NCBI RefSeq assembly: GCF_028554725.1
Contig: NC_071667.1
Location: 86,590,001-86,654,000 of the forward strand
From: Zeugodacus cucurbitae
Lineage: Eukaryota > Arthropoda > Insecta > Diptera > Tephritidae
Direction of reading: 5' to 3'
Length of the DNA: 64,000 nt
The position numbers were made by a program, and so were the translations under genes. Below, in pieces: positions 1 through 11,500 of the stretch. Within the stretch, counting starts at the first letter, position 1. Each line of letters opens with the position of its first letter. The notes under the pieces are model-generated. The model made no database searches and was not told the DNA's origin. It saw only the letters and a list, made by a program, of their open reading frames with translations.

Positions 1-530
1 TCGGGGTGTATTTACATGTGATGTAATAAGAAAAAACAGCTGGAGTCCTTGGCAACACGTGAAAGGAGCTGCAGATGTCGCCCCAAAATGTATGTTAGTT
101 GTTGTTGTAGTTGTTGCGATTACTTTTAAGCTTGTTATTGCAGTTGAACTACTTTTGTGTTTGTTTCGCTGACTTTGTTTGCGTTTTGGTTGGAGTATCT
201 CAGCTGCTTATACTTGCAATTCTGTGGCTATTCGCGCTGAAACTTGAAAAGGATTTATGCAGTTTATAGAGAGTTGAGTTGGTCTTTATTTGTAGTGAAG
301 TAGTATTAAGTAACTCGATTTCAAAATGTTGCACGGAGGTCGAATTACACTTACAGTTTAGCATTTTTGAATGAGGTTGTTAAAAACCTGATCAATAAAA
401 GTATTCGTAATGTCTTATGCTGATTTACGAGGATCTCAAAGTGGAAGCTCTCCTTAGATTTCTATTATTAAAATTGGAAGATTAGTCGTAGGACGATACC
501 TAACTGACGATATTGATGTTATTCATATAC
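1..530. other. AT-rich intergenic DNA, no feature seen
   Basis: TTG/GTT-rich near the left edge, otherwise plain AT-rich sequence. No coding or repeat feature was recognised. Confidence 0.6.
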
Positions 531-665
531 GCTTCACATAGCTCTCAAATATATTTGATGTATTGATTCATAGCTCTCCTAGAACCTCCCGTTTATCTAA
601 AATATGGGCGAAATCGGACGCAACCACGCCCACCTGTGCTATATCGGGTTTTTATCGCTACTAGC
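531..665 (-). mobile_element. Degenerate HINE/DINE-1-like repeat fragment
   Basis: The reverse complement contains GGTGGGCGTGGTT followed by CCGATTTC, the same core phrase seen in the full element at 44.1-45.3 kb (GGTGGGCGTGGTT then CCGATTTC). It also contains TTTGAGAGCTATG, which I associate with tephritid members of this repeat class. The ends are not preserved, so this is a short old fragment. Confidence 0.4.
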
Positions 666-2594
666 TAATTTATCACAAATAGTACTCCCTGTGGTAACAT
701 TAACTAAGAAATGGTCTAAAACGATTCCCTACCACCAATGCATATTTTCTTAAACGATCTCCTAACATTTTTTATTATTTTAGTATATATATATTTTGGT
801 ATATTTTAAGTTGTGTCTTTTGTGCTTTCCATGTTTGGAATAATAAACGGTATGTTAATTAACAAATCAGCGAAATCTATTTTGTTTCTTGTCAAAGCTC
901 AAAACGCGAAACATCAAAGGCTGCCACCCGATTTGCTACTCCGGCATAATTGCTACGAATCAGTGGGGTCTAACTCCTTCCGCTTCCACGCGGCTATCTT
1001 TGATATACCCATACACTTTGAATATTTTTAGACGCACAATTGTTCCCTCTTTCCCTGATTTTGACTGTACTTTGATGTGTTTTGTGGCATCCAAATCTTT
1101 TTTTACAATTCTACTTTGTTTTGTTGGCCCGCAATTGATTTTGTGCTGGCATTCTTTCATCTTAAGTGACTTCCGCACTCACCCAAGAGAGCGAATGTGT
1201 CATATTTCATTGTTTTCTTCCCTATTGTTTCCCATGACCCTTGACTTTGATTGGCTTTATGGAATTCTATTGCCAAAAGTAATTGCTCCGTTCGCCATCT
1301 AAGACTCTATAAACATAGATACCCGTAGATATGTATGTATATATATATGTATATGGCGTATTGTATTTCTTCTCTGCCGACAGCTGACATCTGCTTCTAT
1401 TTAATGAGGCAAATTCGTTGTGCCTTATTCCCTAGCTTGCTCCGGTCGATATGATTGTCTTTTTACCGAAATCGTTCCGATTGTAATCAATCATACTTAA
1501 ATTATGATTTTTATCTTTGCAGAAAAAATAAAATAAAACAACTCTAGTTAGAGAATTGTATTTATATAATTTTGTGTTTATTATTTTTTTTAATTTGAAC
1601 CAAATGAGAAGGTTATTGCAGCAACACATCTACATCACCACACCTTCAGAATACGCATATTTCAGATGAGTTAAATAGTTGAAGCACCGCCAGTCCAGTG
1701 TATCGAACTAAAATTTTCAAAAAAATTATTATTTTCCTTGTAGTACTTCTTCCTTTCTAATATATCGGAATGGTATATAATTATTAATAATCAACAATCA
1801 TTAAATAATCAGTATTGACTCGCGTGTCTAGATAAAAAATAAATATTTGAGTACCCAGATACTCCTATTCGCTATGAACATATCTGTCGTTCGTCGAGAT
1901 ACGATCTAACGAACGATTATGAGCCAAGTAGTTGGATTGATTCGACAACTTTAAGCTCCAAAATAAAATTGGATAAAGGAAAAATCAAATTAAAACAGAT
2001 TTAATTGCTGCCTGACTCATCACTAACATTCTGACCAAGATTCTAAGCATTTCTTATAAAGCAATCAATTTATGATAATCTCAGATTTTTTATCAGTCAA
2101 TTTCATCTTCAAATGTACGTATGTATATAGCCGAGCAGTGAGTATTTCCTATTGAGTACTCGGTGCCTGATTTATGAAAATGAAATGGAAAATGTGTCAA
2201 GGCTCCATTATAAAGAATAGAAGAATATGTAGGCTGAAAAAGAAATTAGTTGCCGATAAGTCTTAACTCGCCAGGGCCTCGAACTCACTAAACCTCTGAA
2301 TTATTCTTTGCAATTAGCGAATCGATGAAACAAAATACCCAACTCTTGAATAAAACTCTATGCTCTATGTCATTTTGTATGCTTTGTTTTATTCATTAAT
2401 TTTTCTGTTGTTTTTGCATTATTAATTATTGTATTCTTTAATGTTTTACATATATATATTCACTAATTCAATGTTGTTGTTGTATATGTATGTTAATTTT
2501 TTATAGTTTAGTTGTTAAATAGTTAATAGTCCATTGCTAGTAATGTGTCTCACTTATTTGTAGAAATTTACAGCTAACAAAATAAATACGTTAT

Positions 2595-2622
2595 TTTTAT
2601 GTTTTATGTTTTATGTTTTATG
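2595..2622. repeat. Tandem repeat, TTTTATG x4
   Basis: Four exact head-to-tail copies of the heptamer. Confidence 0.95.
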
Positions 2623-5600
2623 TAGTAGTATAGCAATAAATAATTTATGGTTTACATACATACATATATATACAAAATGTCTATAACACCTAAAAATATA
2701 TGCACTTATCTCACTAAATATTAATGAACGAATATATATATATTTTGTTATTGTACACAACAAACACAGGAAGTATTTCTAACTTCTATGACTTCTCTCA
2801 TTTTTGAAATGACACCGTCATACACTCATATTTGATGCGGTTGCTCCCGTCGGTCGGTTATAGTATAGGTCAGTTACAAAAAGTACATTACAAAAATATC
2901 TACAGACTTATACTCGTACATACGTACATATATATACATGCTTATGTTATATAAGATTAGCATAGCTTCCTTATGTACCTAAGGTACAAACTCAAACTCA
3001 ATTTGATTGAATGCGCTTTTGTTTTTGTGTGTTGTTTGTTGTTGTTATTAACCGATTTGGTTAGTTGAAGTGCGACTAGCATCGTGAAATGAAATAAAAA
3101 AATTTTGTTTTTTTTATTTGTAATTACATTACATTTGCACAGGAAATATTATTTCATAAATAAACTTATGTTTGATTAATAAAAAAGTGTTGTTGTTATG
3201 AGTTTGTTTTTTGTTTGGCCTCGCTTCGCTGAACGCTCTGTTTGATTAGTGCTCCTACCAATTTCACGACTATTTTTCCCAGTGTAAATATTTGCATGAA
3301 TCATTTTGTCATTGCATGCTCTGAAAAAACCACACACGAATAATTAACTAATTAATCTAAATACACACAAATTCTCACTCAGCAGTTTTGGTAAAAAAAT
3401 CATTGAGTTATTGGCTGCGGTGCAGAATTACACTTTGTCAAAGTAAGCTTCAAATTATTTATGAAAAAAATAACAAAATTCACACCTTTTTTTGCACATT
3501 TTTTTTTATTTGCTGAAGTTCCGTATTTATTTCACTTAATGCAAATATTTATTCCCGTAATTCCCGATGGCTTTCATGTTCATTTAAAGTGTTTTTTGTT
3601 ATTTATTTATTAATTTGCTGTTATTGTATAAATTTCCCATTAGAAAGTGAGTGAAAAATTGGAATTATTGCTCGTAGTACAACTCCTACAGATTTTCTCT
3701 TTTAAATTTTAATATATTTGAATCCACTAATAAAACTTTCTCCGAATCGAAAACTTTCGCTTTGGTATATTTCAAGCTTTTTACTGCACTAAGCATTTGA
3801 GTCACAGTTATTTGCATCACAAAATCACATTTCTGTCGAATCAAGTTGCTGACTTATAAAGCGATTTGCAAGCCGTGCTTTGGTGGCTACCCAGTCAACT
3901 TAATTCCAGGAATTGCAACGCAAACTTCTCGTTGGCAACTGGAACGCTTAAACTGATTTTATTTTTTGTTTGATGAAAGCTCATTCATTGTAGATAACAC
4001 ACCATGAATTTCAACACAATTTAAGCTTTTAAAGAGAGCGTTCAAATGTAAAAGCTTTCGTAAAGTTCTACGCAGCAAGTTGATTGTTTGTTTTACTTTC
4101 ACCAAAATGTATTGCCGACAAATGTCATTCGAAGGTTTGAATCTACTCGCTGAGAATATTTTCGAATTTCGGTTGAGGATAGTACTAAAAAGTAATCCAA
4201 GTGAAATCGAGAGTGAAAGCTCATTTTATGGATAACTGTCAACATAACTTTTTTAATTTATTTGGAAGCCACAATGACAAATATTCTTTACTTTGGTAAT
4301 TGTTTTATTTGTATTCTAATGACTACTAATGCAATAATATTCAAATAATCTATACTCTGTTTTTGTGTTGGTGGAACAACCGTTATTGCTTATTTGATTT
4401 GGTTCGATTTGAAGTTTAATGTTTTGGATCTAAAAGAACTACGAGTTTCTTGGAAGATTTTCTCCTTTACGTATTTTGTTGTACGATTATGCTCTCGTAA
4501 AACCACTACCGGAGCAGTCTATGGCAAGTAAGTACAATTATTTTCATTTTGATTCCTAAATTTTGAATATAATTCTTTTACAGTCCTCTTTTGAATTTAT
4601 TTCGAGAGTTTCGCTCTCATACACATTCAACATTTATAATAGTTACATATACGATATACAATATACATTATATAGGTTGCTTAAGATTTGGTTGTTTATC
4701 TTTGCGCTACTTTATTTCATTGTAATTACTTGAAATTTTCACTAGAGCTTAACTAAAATTTATGGTTGTTGATTTCTATTTGTGGTACATTTTTGAATAT
4801 TTTAATATGATAATTATTGTTATTTTTGGTTTTTTGTTTTTGTTTTTGTAATTTTCATATGCGTATTTCTTACAATTAATTATGTACCTAGTGTATTCAT
4901 TTGGATGTTAGTAATATTTAATTAACATAAATAAATTATGTTAATTGTTATTAGTCTCACTTTTTCACTAAACAAATATTATTTTATAAATAACTATAAT
5001 AGTTAGTTAGAGTACTCATACATATGTACAAACAGTTTACACTAACAATGTTGCCTAATGTTTATTGCTTTCGATTGTCACTAATTCAGTTTTTTACATT
5101 TCTCATCTAATTACATACGTATATTTGGGTTATTTTATATACTTTCGTTTGTTGATTTTTTTTTTGGTTTTGTTTTTTGTAATTACTGCTGAAATAATAA
5201 TAATAAGTCTCCTACGCTTGTAACTTAGTTAAGCTAATTTTATTGCTGTTGTTGTTAGTATTATTTCTATGTTTTAATTTATTTTATTTTGAGTAATGCA
5301 ACAAACCCCTAAATATGAATTGATATATGTAAGTTGGCAGCTTTTAGTAAGCTTTTCGAAGCTTTTCAAATTAAATGTGAAACGATTGAGCAAAGTTCGG
5401 AAATAGAAAATATTTGAACGCGATTTTGTCATGGTAGCTTTGGTGCAATTTCGGTAAGAGGGAGCTTACATGTGCCCAAATTTCGAAGTGTCAGTATAAT
5501 CATAAAAGTATTAAAGCTCGCAAAGTTCACTTAATCTACTCTCCCACCGTGCTCTCTTCGATCTCAATGATCGCATGAACCAGACAGAATTTAAGCCAAA

Positions 5601-6171
5601 ACTTATTTCGATTTTTTTTCCATGAATTTAAGTGAAAGGAGTATTTGAACAGCGTTAAAGCTCGGGAAGATTTTTATTTTTGTATTGCAGCCATTGTACT
5701 TCCTTTCGTGAAAATCATTTGCAATAAAATTCTCGAACAAAATCAGCCAAATTTTGTAGGAAAAGCAAAAGTCACTCGGATTATGATAAAAGAGAAAATG
5801 GTGAAATTCAAAAAATATAATAATGAAAGCTCTTTCCCTCTTTCCTATTATGAAATGCTATTTGATAACAAAAGTATGAGAATTGCATGAGTTCAAATAT
5901 ATTTTGTAAATATTTAAGATTTGCTATTTCAGTTTCGATTTATTTTTTGAATTTTATTGCTCACAAATCATTAGTATTTTCGTAGTGAAAAATTTACTTA
6001 TTTCCTAGCAGTCAATGAACTATAGACATTTTACATTTCACATTTTACAATATTATGTAATTGAGTGAAACTATTTTGATTTGGCATTTGGCATGTCCGT
6101 CAATAATTTAAATGTGTTCACATGCTTAACGTGTTTAACAATTTGCTTAAATGTTAATAAACCGCGTCCGG

Positions 6172-6191
6172 CACACACACACACACGCGCG
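6172..6191. repeat. (CA)n microsatellite passing into CG-alternating sequence
   Basis: Alternating CA dinucleotides followed directly by CGCGCGCC, an alternating purine-pyrimidine run with Z-DNA potential. Confidence 0.85.
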
Positions 6192-6654
6192 CCGCTTCGG
6201 GAATAACTACTGGCGTCGATGTAATTTACATTTCTTCTTAATTCGCATACTTTTTTAATTAGCTAATTAGCATTGTTTGCCATTCGGTTAAACATGAATG
6301 CGCTCAATGTCCATGGATGTTTTGTATGTACATAATACCTCGTATGTATGAATGTATGTATGTGAGTATATATGCATCAAATATTTATGTGGACATGTGT
6401 AAGTACTACGTGTGCAAACAGGTGTGTAAGTAATTTTCTCATTAAAATGAAATCGTTTATTTGCGAAATGCTTCATTGCGTTTTTTTGTATTTCGGCTTT
6501 TTTCGGTTTTGTTAAATAATAATAACATTTGGAAACACCGTTTGCCACGAGCGCAGTTGTTGCTGCTTTTTAGCTTTAAATACAATTGTGAAGTGATTAA
6601 ATCAACAAGGGAAGAATGTTTAAAATTCTTTTGGGAGATGGTGAGTATTAATTT

Positions 6655-6671
6655 CACACACACACACACAC
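6655..6671. repeat. (CA)n microsatellite
   Basis: Eight CA units ending in CCCACG. Confidence 0.85.
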
Positions 6672-7235
6672 CCACGTTTAATTGCAAGTGATTACATAAC
6701 GGTGTATTTTTTATTAGTTGGTTTGTATGTGAGTGCAATGCATTGCTGAATAAAATATAAATTCTATCGGAAAGTGCGCTCGATAACGGTTTTTGCATGG
6801 CAATGTCAGCGCTGTTTGAGGATTGATTTCCGCAAAAAAGCTTTTGTCTGATTAAAATGTCCCGACGCCGACGCCAGCTGCTGCCGCAGATGGCGCGATA
6901 CCTGCTGCTAATTCAGGTGCACATTTACTAATTAATTGGGAATCCGACGCAAAAAAATGCGCATTGCCATGGAATATTGAAATACATATGTTGCACGGCG
7001 GCAAAAGGAAGCTCAGCGAGTACGCTCGCGCGGATTAATGTGCAACTGCAAAAAGTATTATAAATTGCATTACTGATTATGGCACGTTTAAATGCGGCCA
7101 AAGCATATGCGCATACCGGGTATTTCATGGAAAAAGTAATTCGATCAGAATGTGTTAATAATTTTAAAGACTTTCAGGCTGAAGCTGAAGCATGAAGAAA
7201 TTCCTACTTTATCAACTCCGTTAAAAATTTCTCAC

Positions 7236-7251
7236 TTTATTATTTTTTATT
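7236..7251 (-). terminator. Candidate polyadenylation signals of the receptor transcript
   Basis: Two AATAAA hexamers on the minus strand (7241-7236 and 7251-7246) are the first canonical ones I found after the coding region, about 0.95 kb past the TAA. The implied 3'UTR length is ordinary, but the AT-rich DNA further down contains many more hexamers, so the real cleavage site is not determined. Confidence 0.25.
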
Positions 7252-7721
7252 TGAGTTGAATACAATTGATAATTAAGTGAAGCAAAAAGTTGGCTAAAAG
7301 TTCGATCGAAAACGATTTTGAACAAAATTCTCTAGATTATTAAGACAAACTTAAAGAACCATAAAAATTCAAGAATAATTATTTTAACAGCAAAAAGAAT
7401 GCGCATTTTCACGCTATACTATATCCCCTGCCTACTCCTAAGCCTCTTACTTTAGCCTCTTAATCTCTTGATATCCTATAGGTATAATACCTCCGAGAAC
7501 GCTTCAGACTAAATAAAGGTGAATTCAAAGGATTTTGTAGATCTTTTTTAAAAGAATAGTTCTTGCACTTTGCGCCACTTGCTCATGAAAATGGTAATAT
7601 TTTATAGCTGCGGCGGTTATTTGATGCATACATACAAAGTATTCAACGCGATTTGTACGCGATGACCATCCATAATACTACCGTCCCCTTACTTTGGCCT
7701 ATATGGCTGTGCGAGTTTTCC

Positions 7722-8195
7722 CTAAACGAGTGTGTGCTCGTGTCTTTCGGTGCCTTTCGGTGTTGTCACTGTTGTTGTTATTGTGGTCGACGCTGTGCTC
7801 GCTGTGCTATTGACCGTGGCTGCGGTTACTGCTGTTGTTGTTGTTTTATTGCTTTTGTTCCACTTCTTGACATAGGCCAACGGTATTTCGATCTGTATCT
7901 GTTGCGGTTCATCATCCTCGCCATCACCGACATCGGCATTCGCAAGTGCGCCTCCCCTGCTCTGCATGTCGCCGCCATTCAAATCGTGTCCAACACCAGG
8001 CTTGATCTGGAGCAGGCGTTTGCCGACATACGACGGCAGTGGGAGCGGCGCCAACTGGTGCATGCCGCTGCCGGTAGCGCGTACTGGCGTGGTGTCCGTC
8101 AACTGCATGGACTGTTGGGTTGGCAGCAGCTGCATCGATGTGGATCGCTGTGGCGTTGTGCGCGCCACCGACAACAGCGAATCATCCCGACTGTA
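7722..8195 (-). CDS. Candidate readthrough extension of the octopamine receptor
   Basis: Directly after the receptor TAA, the same frame runs 157 sense codons to TAG at 7724-7722. The stretch is GC-rich like the receptor exons and becomes AT-rich just beyond the TAG. The predicted peptide begins YSRDDSL, has Gln/Ser/Thr-rich and Pro-containing parts, an acidic-then-ordered-looking segment (DGEDDEPQQIQIEIPLAYV) and a Thr/Ala-rich end. I recognise no domain. If it is translated, the route would be UAA readthrough or an alternative splice removing the stop. I see no AG/GT pair that obviously does the latter. Other frames are also fairly open here on the plus strand, so base composition may explain part of the openness. 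Confidence 0.45.
   Translation of the reverse strand, partial: YSRDDSLLSVARTTPQRSTSMQLLPTQQSMQLTDTTPVRATGSGMHQLAPLPLPSYVGKRLLQIKPGVGHDLNGGDMQSRGGALANADVGDGEDDEPQQIQIEIPLAYVKKWNKSNKTTTTAVTAATVNSTASTASTTITTTVTTPKGTERHEHTLV
8145..8180 (-). promoter_or_regulatory. Potential RNA stem-loop 15 nt after the receptor stop codon
   Basis: In the transcript sense the stretch opens with TCGCTGT and closes with ACAGCGA, a perfect 7-bp stem. Inside it GGCG pairs with CGCC around a 7-nt loop, with a 7-nt bulge on the 5' side. Downstream hairpins are known to promote readthrough in some fly genes (e.g. hdc). Whether this one folds or acts is inference. Confidence 0.4.
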
Positions 8196-8511
8196 TTATA
8201 AGCTGTCGACCAATTGGCTGGTACGCCTCGGTGGCTGGCTGGCGCTCAAATAGTTTTCGGAGTAGACGCTTTTGGCGCGTGTATCGTAGCGCAGGCTGGA
8301 GCGTCGTATGTCGATGTCGAGCGGCAGACCGCGATCCCGCCACCAGTTGCAGAAGAGACATTGCAGCGTGTTGCGGAATGCCTCGCGGAACTCGCGGTTG
8401 AAGTAAGCGTATATGAGTGGGTTGAGCGTGGAGTTGAAGTAGCCGATCCAGAAGAGTATTGCGACCACAATGTCCGGCGCGGTCAAGTCACACAGACTGG
8501 TGATGGTGTAC
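8196..8511 (-). CDS. Octbeta2R: Octopamine receptor coding exon 6: TM7, C-terminal tail, stop
   Basis: The acceptor is TCATTTCAG|G. It encodes YTITSLCDLTAPD (ECL3), TM7 with ILFWIGYFNSTLNPLIYAYF, helix 8 (NREFREAFRNTL), the palmitoylation-type CLFCNWW and the tail to VDSL, then TAA at 8198-8196. The tail length and the ending resemble fly relatives as I remember them, so the TAA appears to be the genuine primary stop. The same frame stays open beyond it (separate entry). Confidence 0.93.
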
Positions 8512-11500
8512 CTGAAATGAGTGGGAGAATGGTGGAGATTAATTTTCGGTTGCGATACTTGCAATACTTGCACTGTAACTGTAAATATAATTTGGAAACT
8601 TTTCATTTCTATTATTTGAGCGCAATGTGGCTGAAGTAGGGTGTGTACTTTAGTTTTTTAAAGTAAATAAGAAAAGTGCGCATTGCAGAAAAATGCTTTT
8701 AGCAACTCTTTCCTTGCTTTATTATCCCTCGCCTGCTTCCGCTTGCTACTTTGCGGAATGTTAATAAAATCGTCGAAAGTTAACGTTTCTTTTCCTCTCC
8801 GCTACACATGCTTTTAGCGAAAATTGAAATTCGATACATTTTTAATTCAGTGAAATGGAAAGAAAGTTGCGAGAAGAGAATTCGTGAAGATTACTTCACT
8901 CCACTTTTTCCACAGGCTTCTTATACGTTTTCTCTCTTCCTGCGCTTCTCCCACTCAAGCATCAGCGGAAAGTAGTGCTTTTGATCAGTTAAAAAAGCGC
9001 CGGCGGCCTTTTCACTTCTTAGCGCTATTTAAATAACTTAAAATAAGTCGAATGGAAGTTATCTCAAATTCGTTGCAAATAGTTGGAGAGTATTTTAATT
9101 AGCAGGATGTTGTATTAAAAAGATGAGGGTATTGATGGCGAAAGAGGTAACTTTAAGGTATTATCGATGGGAGTGAATTTGATTATGCAAGGTCAATATA
9201 AATTGAATATTAAAGAACACACTGCAATTAGTGGCAGGGAAATATAGAGGAGAAATATGCAAATTAAAAATTCCGAACTTGGCTTCAGATCAGCAGATGA
9301 GGTCAAGAGATCAAGAGGTACTCTCTGACGCCAGGTGTATCTCTGTTGCGGATATGACTTATATTTCAGAACAAACTCGCTGATAAAGTATTTAGAAATA
9401 TATGTGAGTAGGGAGATACCACCTCGGTCGGGTATAAGAAGCCATTGCTGTTGATATGGATATGATTTATTAGAGTGCCTGATTGTTGTGCCATCGGACT
9501 AATTTATGGTTATTATTTTTGCAAAAGCCAGCTGCTAAAACAATATTAATAACTGTAAAATACTATAAACTAGTTATTGTTGCCAAACTCCGAGTGATGC
9601 GAGTCATTTTCATTTGTAATTCACTTGAAATCTCACCAAAGTACACTCATAAGTTGCTCACACACATAAAGACTTACCAAAGGAAGAATGGCAGCCAGCA
9701 GACGATGAATGTGCCCATAATTATGCCCAGAGTTCTGGCAGCCTTGTGTTCTCGTTTCATTTTGATTAAATGTTTATCCTTTGTCGGAGTGTGGTCCTGC
9801 TCCACTTCGTGCAGCGTCAAAGTTTTCGATGAGCCGGAGCCGCTGAGCGCTTCACCTGCGGCAATGCAAAACAAATCGGTTAACAAGAGAAACAATACAA
9901 AACCAAAAACAAAAACAACAATGAACAAAGAATACGCGTATTTGTTGCGGATTTATCAGTAGTACAAGTTAGAGAAGTAGTTACGCGTTGCGAAAAACTT
10001 CCGATCTCACGATAATTTTCAGCAAATTTTGGCTTTTAACGCGCATTCATTGGCGCTACCCACTCGATTGGCCACCGCAGAGGAGGCGAATATGGCGAAG
10101 AGTGAAATGCCTGAGGCCTCCACAGAGTTTTAGTGGCCTCAGAAAAAACCAAAAGCCACCCATTTGGGAAGTGAAGAAGTCACACTTTATTTGGGTGCTG
10201 TCCAACTCACGCCTTCACCAGCCGCTGCCTGACTGGCCGTTGAGTTGTTTGCTTTGGCATTTGGCCTGTTTTGTTTGCCTTCCAAGGCTGTTAAGCCGTT
10301 ACAAAACAAAGGCGCTACGAAAATGAGTTCGTCGAATGCCAAGCACAGAATGTGCACCTCAGCTCTTGAGTATACCTACATGGCGTATATCCTGCCATCG
10401 CACTCGTGCAACTACTGCGGTAATATTTATAGCGTACAGCTTGTAATATATCTTCGGAATATTTTGAGCCTGAAAAAGTTTGGCCATTAAATGTTGCCAG
10501 CACACAAATGCGGCCCACAACGTGCTAGCATTCACCTGGCCATTAGCTGAGGCAGGACTCGCAGCTGTGTTCTACCGTGTTTTTACAGGCACACACCACT
10601 GCCTAAAACTCACTTAAAGGGTTGCAAGGAAAACACAAAGCACTGAGTTTTAGCTTTAAATGCGAGTATTTGATTGTGTTTGCAGCTTGCGAGCCTACAG
10701 AGTTGCCACAAAGTTGGTGATTAAGGGGATATTTCAAAGTAATTTCGGTGGAGAAATTTGAATTGTGTCTATCATACCTGTGCTGTTGCTCACTCCAACG
10801 CTGGTGCGTGCATCTTCCGAATGGCGGTGCATCAACATCGCGTTGCCCTGACGCGCCATCATTTGCTTCTCCTGGCGATTGGCCTCCCGGAATATCGCCA
10901 AGTATGTGAAAATCATAATGGTGCATGGAATCCAGAAGGAAATCGAACTCGATATAACACAGTACGGCTTGTTGACAATGAATTCGCAGCGATCGGGATG
11001 TCGTTTCACGAAGTTCATGTGCTCCTCGGTCGTGTACCAACCGATGAATATGGGCAGGAAGGAGAGCAGTGCCGGCGAGACCCACGTATTTATCAGCATA
11101 ATGGTCACCACGCGTTTGGTCATATTTATCGGATACTTGAGCGGTTTCACAATCGCATAGTATCTGCAGATGAGAAATTTAGAAAGAAATTAAAATTTTG
11201 GTAAAATGTCAAATAGAGAAGAGATAAGGATGAAGATTTGTACATGAAAAAAACGTGAAGAGATCTACCTAACTGCCGTAGCAATCGATTCTACTCGTAT
11301 TGATAATATCTGCAAAATGTTGTTTGAAACTTCTATTTGCAGTAGAGTCTATAGTTTACTTGTGTATTTATGCTTGGTTTAACTCTTTAGAGTTCAGTTC
11401 AAGCGCTGCAGCAATTGTTTTATGAGCATGTGCTGTGTAAGTCAGGCAATTTTTGACTTGTTTAGCTTTCTTACTACAAACTGTGTATGTTTATGTGTAT

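Larger units (their letters stand above)
666..7235. other. AT-rich intergenic DNA 3' of the receptor
   Basis: Very AT-rich with many TATA/TAAT stretches and short simple repeats, including TTTTATG units (2595-2622) and CA runs near 6172 and 6655. Overlapping open frames at 889-1302 and 960-1178 on opposite strands are not recognisable. A less AT-rich patch with many palindromic TAATTA-type words lies at about 6840-7130 and might be regulatory. No gene is supported. Confidence 0.6.

Noticed and set aside
889..1302. 137-codon plus-strand frame and an opposing 72-codon minus-strand frame
   Set aside because: Neither product resembles a known protein. The frames overlap on both strands and have no splice or start context. 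Possibly an old repeat, but I cannot support it.
7653..8201. Long plus-strand open frame (182 codons) opposite the end of the receptor
   Set aside because: It is the antisense of the receptor's post-stop frame. The product is Cys-runs and antisense of Gln/Thr/Ala codons, with no domain and no plausible gene structure.
8512..9677. Alternative TM7/C-terminal exon in intron 5
   Set aside because: Alternative last exons are plausible for this receptor group, but no second NPLIY-type coding block was found on the minus strand.
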